From positions 19,708 to 83,707 of the forward strand of contig JABABI010000004.1 of the NCBI GenBank assembly GCA_014238335.1: 64,000 nt of DNA, in the 5' to 3' direction. This document shows, piece by piece, positions 1 to 7,857 of the stretch (its first letter is position 1; each line of letters opens with the position of its first letter). Under the pieces are notes generated by a model. The model worked only from the letters and a program-made list of their open reading frames with translations, made no database searches and had not been told where the DNA came from. Both the position numbers and the translations under genes were made by a program. Origin of the DNA: Fuerstiella sp. GTDB lineage: Bacteria; Planctomycetota; Planctomycetia; Planctomycetales; Planctomycetaceae.

Positions 1-193
1 ACGCCATACAGACGACTGCAAGATTACCGACCAGACCGCCCAGCAGAGGGGCACTGACCAGGAACCCGCTGCCCATAATTGACGCCAGTGGTGTAACGGT
101 GGCCTTCCAGTTTGAAGACGCAGACAGTCGTTTCGAGAAGGCAAGGTTCGCCCCCAGGATAATCGCCACTGTGACGATGATAGCATTCAGCAC
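1..193 (-). CDS. N-terminus of a multi-pass membrane transporter (partial)
   Basis: The minus strand reads open from a GTG at 193 to the window edge, giving 64 residues that begin MLNAIIVTVAIILGANLAFS. A purine-rich GGGAGGGGG lies just upstream of the GTG and serves as ribosome binding site. The sequence has a first hydrophobic helix (residues 2-18), a short charged loop (KRLSASSNWK) and a second apolar stretch containing GSGFLVSAPLLGGLVGNLA, the pattern of a permease N-terminus. Because the gene lacks an ATG it is easy to miss. The rest lies outside the window, so the substrate cannot be named. I infer an inner-membrane permease of unassigned family. Confidence 0.65.
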   Translation of the reverse strand, partial: MLNAIIVTVAIILGANLAFSKRLSASSNWKATVTPLASIMGSGFLVSAPLLGGLVGNLAVVCMA

Positions 194-452
194 GTCCCCC
201 TCCCGATTTGCAGTTCGGTTCATCCAGCGTGACTCACAGCGTAACGGATCGAAGATCCCAACTACCAGGCACACCGACTTGTCATTTCATGCCAGACTCA
301 ACGCACTTACGCATCTCTTGCCGCAGAGCCTGACGGTCCTGATGGATCTGACGACGAGACCGTAAAAAGGGGCGGCTGATCTGGAACACATCCTGAAAAG
401 CCGCGCAGGTGAGTTGAGACTCACCGATAAATCGGGGCAACGGCAATAGGCA
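194..452. other. Intergenic region, no gene recognised
   Basis: This stretch separates the divergent transporter start from a decayed NodT gene. Short open frames on both strands have no recognisable domains or ribosome binding sites. It presumably carries the promoter of the minus-strand transporter. Confidence 0.4.
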
Positions 453-1049
453 TTGGCAATTTCGGATGGATTCGGACCGCTCATTTCTGCGGTGATGTTA
501 CCAGAGAGGGCTGAAGTGGATCATCGCAGTATTTTTGGTCACGCACGTCGTGGCCCCGGGTCGACTCCGTTCTTCCTCTGCCCGTTGACGACAATCAGCG
601 TTTGCGGTTGTGCCACGTTTCACAACTGGAAAGACAATGGCTTCAAGGTCGGCCCGGAAGACTTCAAGCCGGCCGCGTCGGTCAGCAACGACTGGATCGA
701 TTTATGCGATGAATGCATCAGCACAGACCTGCCCAATGACGCGTCATGGTGGGCTACGTTTGGCGACCCCATTTTGTCCGGACTGGTGCAAAAGGCGTTC
801 AGTCCGAATCTGACTCTGCGAGCAGCCGGCATACGAGTTCAGCAGGCATGGACGATACGAGCGATCGCTGCCGGAAACCTCCTGCCACAACAACAGCAGG
901 CGTTCGGCAACTGCACCAAAGTGTGCTCATCCGAAATACATTCCCCGGCAACATTTCCGGTCATGTCCCCCGTTCGGTTGGATTCTGGTCGGGCGGTTTT
1001 GACGCGTTCTGAAGGTGTCTTCAGCAGTTTCAGAATCAGCAAGTCTTAA
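453..1049 (+). pseudogene. Decayed NodT-family outer-membrane efflux lipoprotein
   Basis: The frame shows a lipobox-like SVCGCATF followed by GFKVGPEDFKPAA, SNDWID, WWATFGDPILSGLV and LRAAGIRVQQA...GNLLPQQQQAFG. This is the standard N-terminal order of NodT-type outer-membrane factors of RND efflux pumps (VGP..xxP, WW..F.DP.L, GNL.PQ). The family normally runs about 450-500 residues. Here the reading frame is lost near 910: the next family block, FPGNISGH..SVGFWSGGFDAFW, is found in a different plus-strand frame, and no homologous sequence continues beyond about 1040. The gene is therefore frameshifted and truncated. It matches a second efflux relic on the opposite strand at 1575-2296, so an RND or HlyD-type pump once lay here. 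The family call is strong and the inactivity is near certain. Confidence 0.75.
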
Positions 1050-1074
1050 ACGATTCGCGAAAGGAACATAGGTC

Positions 1075-1413
1075 ATGAACTACAGAATCTTCGCAGCATT
1101 GCTGGCCGTCGGCGGTTTATGCATATCGTCGGCTCCCCCCGCATCGGCCGGATGTTTCGATTTGAGTGAATGCTGGCCCAGGTGCATTACGAAGTTCTGC
1201 TGCGACGACTACTGCCCGAAGTCTCTGCCGAGGGTGTGCAAAGTTGGCTGCTTTGGCTGTGATGACTACTGCCCCCAACGGCAGCCCTGTGTCCGAGGAA
1301 TATGCCGCACGTGCTGTGATGATTATTGCCGTAAACCGTTGCCGCGGATCAACTGTCCGACCTGCCGGCGCTCATCCTGCTTCCCTGTCCGGTGTGACAC
1401 CTGTACCGAATAA
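1075..1413 (+). CDS. Secreted Cys-rich protein with CDDYC repeats
   Basis: A 112-residue protein with a clean signal peptide (residues 1-25, ending PPASA) and an AAAGGAAC ribosome binding site. The mature part has about 20 cysteines in 87 residues. The motif CDDYC recurs at residues 43-47, 62-66 and 81-85, an exact 19-residue period, each followed by P/R-x-x-x-P and further Cys pairs. This is a repeat-built, probably disulfide-locked or metal-binding export. I do not recognise a characterised family; small Cys-rich exports with CCDDYC-like blocks occur in planctomycete genomes. It sits intact between two dead efflux genes, suggesting it is under selection while its neighbours are not. A metal-sequestering or cell-wall structural role is inference only. 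Confidence 0.8.
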   Translation: MNYRIFAALLAVGGLCISSAPPASAGCFDLSECWPRCITKFCCDDYCPKSLPRVCKVGCFGCDDYCPQRQPCVRGICRTCCDDYCRKPLPRINCPTCRRSSCFPVRCDTCTE

Positions 1414-1574
1414 GGTTGCGGAGAATCAGGGCATCTGGACGGCAGTCGTTGGACTCGCTGACTGTCGACGATTCAGGCTTAGATCGGCACGCAGTGCATC
1501 CAGCCTTTTATCCGAATCGTAATCCTGCTGATAACGTGGCATGGGCGGTCGACATTGGTGTAGACCGTCAGTGC

Positions 1575-2296
1575 GCACGCAGCCCCAATGGAAATTCCCG
1601 AGCGAGTTTTTCATCATCCAGTTTGATTCGAACGACCAGATATCCTTTCGCCCCCAGGTCGGCTGCTACCGGCCCAGCTCTCAGCTCCATCAGAACTGAA
1701 GATATCCATGCCAGCTTCGAACACTGTGGATATCTGACCGCCTGCTTCAGTAAATTGCTCTAGCCGCTTGTTTTGCAGCCGCCAATGCGACGTCTGCCTC
1801 TTTCTTCGCGGCCCGTACTCGTTTGTCAGTGACCTGCGCAGAAGCACAGGTCTGCTCTGACTCTTCGACCTTAATGGTGGTAATTGCGCCCGTCTTTACT
1901 TTCTGCAACTCAAGGGCCGTGTCCAGTTTCGCCCTGGCAGCGGCCATGCTGGTCGCTGCACCCTTTACAGCAGCTTCCGCAGCGTGGATCCCCGCCTCAA
2001 GCTGCGACACGGTCTGACGGGCTGCTTTCAATTCTGCCGTGCTTTGATCAACTGCAAACTGAAACCGCTGAGGGTTCATTTCAAACAGTACGTCGCCCTT
2101 GTTTACAGTTTCATCAGCAGCAACATGAACTTTGCGGACAAACTCCTTGCCGTCCGGAACGAACTGCAACACGTCCCGTTTGAGAAACATCTGCTGGGTG
2201 ATCGGCGCCGAAAACTTCCAGCCAATGACGATGTCGCCGATTAACACCAACACGTACAATCTCGAATCGCAGGCGATTGAGTTTGCCGACCGTCAT
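1575..2296 (-). pseudogene. Decayed HlyD-type membrane-fusion (efflux adaptor) protein
   Basis: The longest open piece (2259 down to 1747) contains GWKFSAPI, a barrel-sandwich start (VHVAADETVNKGDVLFEMNPQ) and an Ala/Lys-rich coiled coil (residues about 70-170 of that piece). These are the biotinyl-lipoyl-like half-motif and alpha-hairpin of HlyD/YibH-type adaptors. It stops at 1747. A C-terminal family-like piece, GPVAADLGAKGYLVVRIKLD followed by FPLGLRA, continues in other minus-strand frames down to about 1575, and upstream family-like residues (NRLRFEIVRVG) are out of frame near 2290-2240. The gene has several frameshifts and cannot make a full adaptor (normally 300-400 residues). It pairs with the NodT relic at 453-1049. 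Confidence 0.7.
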
Positions 2297-2299
2297 GCA

Positions 2300-3082
2300 C
2301 TTGCGTGCGGTTCGAACGCGTGCTTGAGAAGAATCATCGTTGCCCAGATCACAACGCTGAGGTCGAACAGTCTCGAAGACCAGGTACAGGCGCGACAGGT
2401 TTCTGTCAAAAAAATATCGTATACCGACAACTGCGGATTTGCGCGGAACGACACTTCAACAAATCGATGAAATTCTCAACGTCCAACAGTCTGAAGCTGA
2501 ACTGTGGCACGAGAGGACTGTCTGTTCCGCGCACTCCGGTGATGCTGTTCATGCCTGCTTGAATCCCCCCCCTCCCTACCACCCTGACGCCCCCGTTTAC
2601 GCGAACCAGATATCTCCTGGCCACTGCCGATTCGTTCCAGAAATGCCGAATTACTGGGTGGGCAACTGTTCCGCCAGGCCCGGCGGTCGTTGCTCAGCCC
2701 CCTTTCGTCAGACAATTTGCTCTACGTCTGTTGCGGGGCGGGCTCCGCAATCCTCACGGATTGAGAGTCTGACTGCGGTCGGCCGAAGAATAGAATTGAT
2801 TCGCGATTCGCACAGAATTTGGACACAAACGCATATATCGTGCGGACGCGTTGTTGCTGAAAGATTTCGTAACTTTCCGGCCGCGAAGACATCCGGGTGG
2901 CAAGGCTCTAATTCAACACCAACAGAATATTCGATCCGTCGGCCTTCGGTGAGTTTTTTATGCTGCAATCAGATTCTCCAAACGATTTATGGGTACGATC
3001 AACCCGGTACTGAATTGCAGCAACACGTACTAAGCTTCGCTGAATCCTTCAGAGAACGCGACAAAAGGGAGAGAATACATCG
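2300..3082. other. Degenerate intergenic region, possibly more efflux debris
   Basis: About 780 bases with no credible intact gene. Minus-strand fragments between 2720 and 2400 (for example RRYLVRVNGG and GGIQAGMNSITGVRG) faintly recall the start of heavy-metal RND pumps, which would fit the neighbouring NodT and HlyD relics, but the match is too weak to call. The stretch 3060-3080 (GAACGCGACAAAAGGGAGAG) supplies the ribosome binding site of the next gene. Confidence 0.35.
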
Positions 3083-3985
3083 ATGAAACGTAAGATTTTC
3101 AAGTTGTTTGTTGTCGTCTGGCTCGCCGTGGCCAGCCTCGCCGCAGACGCTCAGGAAGCTGTCACGGAAAACGAAAAGGCAGCTGACGAAGTTAGCGCGG
3201 CGATCCAGTCCTACATTGCCGCATTTAATGCCAGAGACGTGGATAAGTTGGTTTCGCACTGGTCGCCGCAGGGTGTTTACATCAGTCGGAACACGGGAGA
3301 GCGAGTCATTGGGCACGAGGCATTGACCGAGGAGTTCGCCGGGATGTTCGCGGGTGTGAATATTCTCATACTGGCGGGCACGACCGAATCGATCGAGTTG
3401 ATTTCACCGAATGTCGTGCTGGAACGAGGGATCGCCACGGTTACTCGGGAAGAGGCTGACGTCACCCAGAGCAGCTACAGTGTTGTGTACGTGAATTCGG
3501 GTGGAAAATGGCTGATCGATCGCGTTACGGACGAAGAGATCGTCGTTGATCATTCCAACTACCAGCACCTGCAGGATCTGGAATGGCTTATCGGAGAATG
3601 GGTCGACGAAGGCGACGGGATTTCTATCGAGGTTGCCTGCCGATGGACAAAGAATCAGAACTACATCAGCCGCACTTACACTGTTTCCAACGATCAAGGT
3701 GTCGAATCGACTGGCCTGCAGATTATTGGCTGGGATGCCCAAGCGAAACAGATCCGTAGCTGGCTGTTTGATTCCAGCGGTGGCTTCATCAAGGGGACAT
3801 GGGCCAAACGTGATGACCGGTGGGTTGTTCAGGCTGTAGCAACGCTGCCCGACGGTGCATCCGGCTCGTTCACCAGTATTTTTCGGCCGACCAAAGAAGG
3901 CACTTATACGTGGGAAAAAATCAATCGCGTTCTGGACGGACAGCTTCTCCCCAATGTTGATGAAATCGTCGTTCGCCGAAAATAG
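3083..3985 (+). CDS. Exported SnoaL/DUF4440-like protein
   Basis: A 300-residue protein with a signal peptide (residues 1-23, ending LAADAQ) and a strong AAAAGGGAGAG site before the ATG. Residues about 35-150 form a SnoaL-like/DUF4440 (SgcJ/EcaC-type) cone fold: AIQSYIAAFNARDVDKLVSH, GHEALTEEF and GKWLIDRV. Residues about 165-300 form a second module with DLEWLIGEWVDEGD, GLQIIGWDAQ and IRSWLFDSSGGF, typical of the beta-rich domain that follows DUF4440 in planctomycete proteins. SnoaL folds cover enzymes and ligand-binding proteins, so no reaction can be assigned. It lies 39 bases upstream of the Gly/Pro-rich gene on the same strand, and both end before one terminator, so they likely form an operon of exported proteins. 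Confidence 0.8.
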   Translation: MKRKIFKLFVVVWLAVASLAADAQEAVTENEKAADEVSAAIQSYIAAFNARDVDKLVSHWSPQGVYISRNTGERVIGHEALTEEFAGMFAGVNILILAGTTESIELISPNVVLERGIATVTREEADVTQSSYSVVYVNSGGKWLIDRVTDEEIVVDHSNYQHLQDLEWLIGEWVDEGDGISIEVACRWTKNQNYISRTYTVSNDQGVESTGLQIIGWDAQAKQIRSWLFDSSGGFIKGTWAKRDDRWVVQAVATLPDGASGSFTSIFRPTKEGTYTWEKINRVLDGQLLPNVDEIVVRRK

Positions 3986-4024
3986 GTGCCGTTTCTGGAA
4001 ACTAATATCTGTAAAGGCAGTCAA

Positions 4025-5347
4025 ATGACACATCTCACGAGAATCGGATTTTGCATTGTTTGTTTAGTGGCCACCGGGATGTGGATCGGTGAAGAGTCGC
4101 ATGCCCAGCGCGGTCGCGGGGGTGGTGGGATTAGTCGTGGAGGCGGCGCAAGCCGCCCTTCGGTCGGGCGCTCTCCATCGATGAGTCGACGCTCGTCAAG
4201 TCGCCCCTCGACGCCGAGCCGTCTATCAACTCGGTCGGCTTCACCAGGTCGGTCGGCAACTCGACCTGCGCCCAGTCGACCATCGGCGGGTGCACCGCAT
4301 CGTGGACAGCTGAACGATTTTCTTAATCTGGGCGGATCGGACTCACGTCCGGGAAATCGACCAGGCGGAGGAGCCGCCGGCGATTTCCTGCAGAATCGAC
4401 CGGCTCAACTACCGTCAATCGGACAGCGCCCAGGAACTTTAGGAAACCGTCCGGGAGTCGGCACCCCTGGACAGCGTTCTGGGAACGGAACTCCCGGTCA
4501 CCGCCCGGGTGGCGGGAATAACATTGGAAATGACATCAACGTCAACATCGGAAACAATGTCGGAAACCGACTAGCGAACTTACCGGCATACCGACTTCCT
4601 GGAGCCGGGCACGGCCCAGGACATCGACCACCAGGGACACGTCCGCCGGGCTATCGTCCACCCGGTACCAGACCACCAGGATACCGTCCCCCGGGATACC
4701 GGCCGCCGTACCACGGCCATTTGCCGCATTATGGAGCCGGATACTGGGGACGACATGCAGCTTATCATTGGGGCTGGCACAACCATGCTCACAACTGGTG
4801 GAAGTGGGCGACCGCTGCCACGGTGACACGCTGGGTGGTCCGAGGCTTCGGTCAGCCGATTTATTACAGCTATGGCGACAATCTGTATTACGAAGGAGAC
4901 AACGTCTACTACAACAACGAAGTTGTTACCACAGCGGGTGAGTACGCCGAGCAGGCACAAACGATCGCCTCTAGCGTGCCCGACGTCGCTCCGGAAGAAG
5001 TCGAATGGATGCCGCTGGGTGTCTTCGCACTGACTCAGAAAGACGACGAATCCGTGGAAGATTCAACACTCTTTTTGCAGTTGGCGATCAGCAAAGAAGG
5101 CATCATCGCGGGAACTTTTCAGAACACGGCGACGGAAAAATCGTTTGAGGTTCAGGGAACGATCGACACAGAAAGTCAGCGTGCCGCATGGGGACCGGTC
5201 GGCGAAGACTGGCCGATCATGGAAACGGGAATCTACAACCTGAGTGAAGACCAGGCTGGAGCGCTGTTGCACTTTGCCGACGGGCCGACTCAGGAGTGGA
5301 GCATGGTTCGACTGGACGAACCGACAGAGGCAGACCAGGCACAGTAA
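4025..5347 (+). CDS. Exported Gly/Pro/Arg-rich low-complexity surface protein
   Basis: A 440-residue protein started at the ATG after TAAAGGCAG; a signal peptide covers residues 1-28 (ending ESHAQ). Residues about 30-180 are Gly/Arg/Ser-rich (GRGGGGISRGGG, then SR/RPS repeats). Residues about 205-245 are a PPGYRPPGTRPPGYRPP repeat. A Tyr/Trp/His-rich segment (HYGAGYWGRHAAYHWGWHNH) and an acidic globular C-terminal third (residues about 330-440) follow. The C-terminal part (VFALTQKDDESVEDSTLFLQ) recurs in planctomycete exported proteins often labelled as mu-protocadherin-like or hypothetical. The basic N-terminal half suggests binding to acidic polysaccharide at the cell surface; that is inference. 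It follows the DUF4440 gene and is closed by a strong terminator. Confidence 0.75.
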   Translation: MTHLTRIGFCIVCLVATGMWIGEESHAQRGRGGGGISRGGGASRPSVGRSPSMSRRSSSRPSTPSRLSTRSASPGRSATRPAPSRPSAGAPHRGQLNDFLNLGGSDSRPGNRPGGGAAGDFLQNRPAQLPSIGQRPGTLGNRPGVGTPGQRSGNGTPGHRPGGGNNIGNDINVNIGNNVGNRLANLPAYRLPGAGHGPGHRPPGTRPPGYRPPGTRPPGYRPPGYRPPYHGHLPHYGAGYWGRHAAYHWGWHNHAHNWWKWATAATVTRWVVRGFGQPIYYSYGDNLYYEGDNVYYNNEVVTTAGEYAEQAQTIASSVPDVAPEEVEWMPLGVFALTQKDDESVEDSTLFLQLAISKEGIIAGTFQNTATEKSFEVQGTIDTESQRAAWGPVGEDWPIMETGIYNLSEDQAGALLHFADGPTQEWSMVRLDEPTEADQAQ

Positions 5348-5369
5348 GCGTCATATGCGCCAACAGCAG

Positions 5370-5406
5370 CGTCTGATTCGCGTACAGGGCGAATCAGACG
5401 TTTTTT
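5370..5406 (+). terminator. Rho-independent terminator after the surface-protein operon
   Basis: A perfect 12-bp stem CGTCTGATTCGC / GCGAATCAGACG with a 7-base loop is followed by TTTTTT at 5401-5406. It lies 23 bases after the stop at 5347. Confidence 0.92.
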
Positions 5407-5506
5407 GGGACGAAACGGAAGTTTCTAAGGCCGCTGCTTTTGTTAGCGAATTTAGTGCTGGCGCCTGCGAAGAAACGATAATTCTGTTCTTGCGAACTGA
5501 GGCTTT

Positions 5507-6021
5507 ATGGCTCATCTCAAACGCCTTTCTAAGCAGCGGCGCGATCGAATCCTGTTCATGGGCTCCACAACATTTTTTCTTTGTGTCGCCCCCGCCATTT
5601 TGATCGGTGCCACCACAGAAGTGGGAACATATACGTTCGGATACGCTGGCGGGGCCTCGTACCTGAAGGACGATGCCCAGTCCTGTGCGAACTGTGACGT
5701 GATGCAACAGCATCTGGATGCCTGGGTGAAATCATCGCATGGCAAATTCGCCCCGCACGACGACTTTGCCGCAAAGTGATATTTCAAGGCGCGAAACGGC
5801 TTCTTTCACTCGTTGGCATTTACGGCTGGCGACTACCCGAAAACCTGAGAATTACGGACCACAACCGTGGGATTACCGAGCAGGGTGTCGGAACTGCCAC
5901 TCAGACACTGTTCATCAGGTTGACATTCGCGCCGTTGGTGAACTTAATCACGGCGGCGCCAAAAAAAGTTGAATCAAACTCATGTATCCCTTGTCACTCG
6001 ATGGTCGGTTACGACACCTGA
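5507..6021 (+). pseudogene. nrfH: Decayed cytochrome c nitrite reductase small subunit (NrfH)
   Basis: The first frame (5507-5779) gives a membrane anchor followed by GTYTFGYAGGASYLKDDAQS and DAWVKSSHGK, the N-terminal signature of NrfH, the membrane tetraheme quinol oxidase that feeds NrfA. The first heme site reads CANCD, with His replaced by Asp. The frame then breaks. The next family blocks appear in other plus-strand frames: ENLRITDHNRGITEQ (about 5837-5885), CRNCHSDTVHQVDI (about 5890-5930) and CIPCHSMVG (about 5980-6005). Two CxxCH sites survive; one is mutated and one is lost. At least three frameshifts make this a real relic rather than a single read error. A matching nrfA fragment follows at 6112. 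Confidence 0.78.
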
Positions 6022-6111
6022 TATGTCGCGAAACTCTGACGGCCCTCATCGTTCACCGTTTATTTTCGTTGCTTCTGGAACAGTGCTGTGACTGGACCAA
6101 CCCGCAACTCA

Positions 6112-6273
6112 TCTTTCAGCATACTTGTCGTGGTCGCGATCGTGTCCGCCATCGTCTGATTACTTGCGGCGTTTCTGCTGACGAGTATTTTTGAGCGAAA
6201 GCAGGCCGCCGCTTCAGCGGAAACCGGGACAACCGTCGGCATGGCTTGGACCAATAATGATTCAAAGTCATAA
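6112..6273 (+). pseudogene. nrfA: N-terminal fragment of cytochrome c nitrite reductase NrfA
   Basis: One frame reads a hydrophobic anchor, SFSILVVVAIVSAIV, a stop (TGA at 6157-6159), then LLAAFLLTSIFERKQAAA and ends at TAA 6271. NrfA proteins with an uncleaved anchor have this shape (hydrophobic helix, then IFERKQEA) before the pentaheme domain. The catalytic domain of about 400 residues is entirely missing. Its position directly after an NrfH relic, the normal nrfHA order, is the main support. On sequence alone the fragment would be too short to name. Confidence 0.55.
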
Positions 6274-6278
6274 ACGCC

Positions 6279-6983
6279 TCAAACGACTTTCATTCCGGCG
6301 ATATGGAGATTCTCGACTTCGCGGGCCAGATCGAATGATGTGACCGCAGCATTCATGAAGCCGCTGGCTTCGACATCTGCGGCCCGATAGTTCGGGTGTT
6401 CGGACACGTCGTTACCGAACTGCGACTGCAGCGTCGTCGCGGAGATCCGTACGGCAATCTGCATGCGATCCACCAGTGACCGCAGCGGGTGAGTGAATGC
6501 AATTTCACCAAAGTCATGAGGAGTCAAATAGGAATCGACGGCCGCCGTGACGACCCCGCATTGGCTGTGGCCCAGCACCACCACCAGTTTCAGGCTTTCC
6601 GCGAGATGCTTGAGCGCGTAGTCCACGCTGCCGAGGCATTCTGTCCCAAGCACATTTCCGGCAATACGCACAATGAACATACTGTTGAAAGACTGTCCGA
6701 AAAGTCTCTCCACGTTGACGCGAGCATCAGCGCAGGACACCACCACCGCAAATGGCGACTGCGTCAGGACGACTCGCGGCAGCACAGGCAGCCCCATCGT
6801 TATCGAATGTCCGGGGATCACCGTGGACTATGCCTCGGCTCCCTGCATTCTCTTCTGTATCCGCCGGACAATATCGGCAAACTGCAGATTCCCTTCCCTG
6901 AGCACTTTGATGGCGGCGTCCGAGTTCGGCACCACGCACGTCGGAATCGGAGCGTACGGGTCGAATCGATAAGTTAGGTCCAC
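6279..6983 (-). pseudogene. Beta-carbonic anhydrase domain interrupted by an in-frame TAG
   Basis: Carbonic anhydrases interconvert CO2 and bicarbonate. The frame opens with VDLTYRFDPYAP and DAAIKVLREGNLQFADIV, meets TAG at 6830-6828, and resumes without a shift as VIPGHSITMGLPVLP, PFAVVVSCADARV, FIVRIAGNVLG and VVVLGHSQCGVVTAAV. Numbered from the GTG at 6821, the zinc ligands and catalytic dyad C30, D32, R34, H85 and C88 are all present. The C-terminus stops at GMKVV, about 15 residues short of family norm. The sequence resembles the carbonic anhydrase half of planctomycete SulP-transporter fusions, but no transporter precedes it. It is either a pseudogene with one stop or a still functional 180-residue enzyme re-initiated at 6821. 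Confidence 0.72.
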
Positions 6984-7041
6984 AGTGCGTTGCTACTGAA
7001 TTTTGACGGGGTGATTCCGGCCAGCACGACAGCCCAGCTGC

Positions 7042-7857
7042 GTGCAGAAAATATTATCCGGCAATTGCGGCGTCTGTGGACAACGGCGATTCTTCCCAAT
7101 GCGAGCCGACCTGGCGCTCGACCGTGGGCATGAAATTCTCCTGCCGTTTGGCATCACGGCAGCGTTCACGAGTCTGTGGGCGGAGCTGCTGGTGACTGAG
7201 ATACGCGTTGGCATCAACGGTACAGATCCCTCTATCGTAGCGCCCCTTGCGTTGGATAAAATCGAAAACGAAACCCATACCTTCGTCGCACGCATCGATA
7301 GCTGGATTCTTCCATTTCTAAACGTCTACGGTATCTATGGTGAAACATGGGTGGATTCATCCATGGGTCTCACCATTCCAAAACCGGGACCAGGACCGCC
7401 GACAATCGTGCTCCCGATTCGTGTGAACTTTAATAGTCCAACGTACGGCGCCGGTTCGACTCTGGTTGTTGGTTACAAGAGTTGGTTTGCGGGCGTCGAC
7501 GCAAATTATACCAGGACGGATTGCAACGAATTTGACTCAGAGATCAAAAAGAAGACTGTCAGTATTCGCACGGGATTGCAGGGGCGATCGGAATGGCTGA
7601 AAAAAGCCGTCCGGATCGGCACTATGTACATCGATCGTCGAACACGGCTTGAAGGGACGACACTTTCCGGCACAGTGGTCGACCCGATTCGATTTGAACT
7701 GGACCAGAAGTTTGCAGATCCCTGGAACTTTTTGTTTGGCGCCATCTGGCAACCGTCGCTATCATGGAATGTCACCGTGGAAGGCGGTGGTGGACCGCGG
7801 CAGCAGGTGACGGCAGTCGTCGCTTATCGTTATGGGACGTGGGGAACAGGTGTCTGA
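7042..7857 (+). CDS. Predicted outer-membrane beta-barrel protein, 5' end uncertain
   Basis: The frame encodes 271 residues with alternating polar/apolar strands and Tyr/Trp-rich turns: FGITAAFTSLWAEL, RIDSWILPFLNVYGIYGET, NSPTYGAGSTLVVGYKSWFA and TVSIRTGLQGR. The C-terminus QQVTAVVAYRYGTWGTGV is barrel-like. No signal peptide is visible; the first 30 residues (SGNCGVCGQRRF) do not resemble an export signal, so the 5' end may be frameshifted or decayed like its upstream neighbours. The core (IRVGINGTDP, WILPFLNVYG) resembles an uncharacterised family of Gram-negative outer-membrane proteins. Function is unknown. The stop lies 5 bases inside the next gene, so translational coupling is possible. 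Confidence 0.6.
   Translation: MQKILSGNCGVCGQRRFFPMRADLALDRGHEILLPFGITAAFTSLWAELLVTEIRVGINGTDPSIVAPLALDKIENETHTFVARIDSWILPFLNVYGIYGETWVDSSMGLTIPKPGPGPPTIVLPIRVNFNSPTYGAGSTLVVGYKSWFAGVDANYTRTDCNEFDSEIKKKTVSIRTGLQGRSEWLKKAVRIGTMYIDRRTRLEGTTLSGTVVDPIRFELDQKFADPWNFLFGAIWQPSLSWNVTVEGGGGPRQQVTAVVAYRYGTWGTGV

Noticed and set aside
2439..3086. Plus-strand open frame of 215 residues
   Set aside because: Low-complexity mixed composition, overlaps the ribosome site of the DUF4440 gene and lacks any domain.
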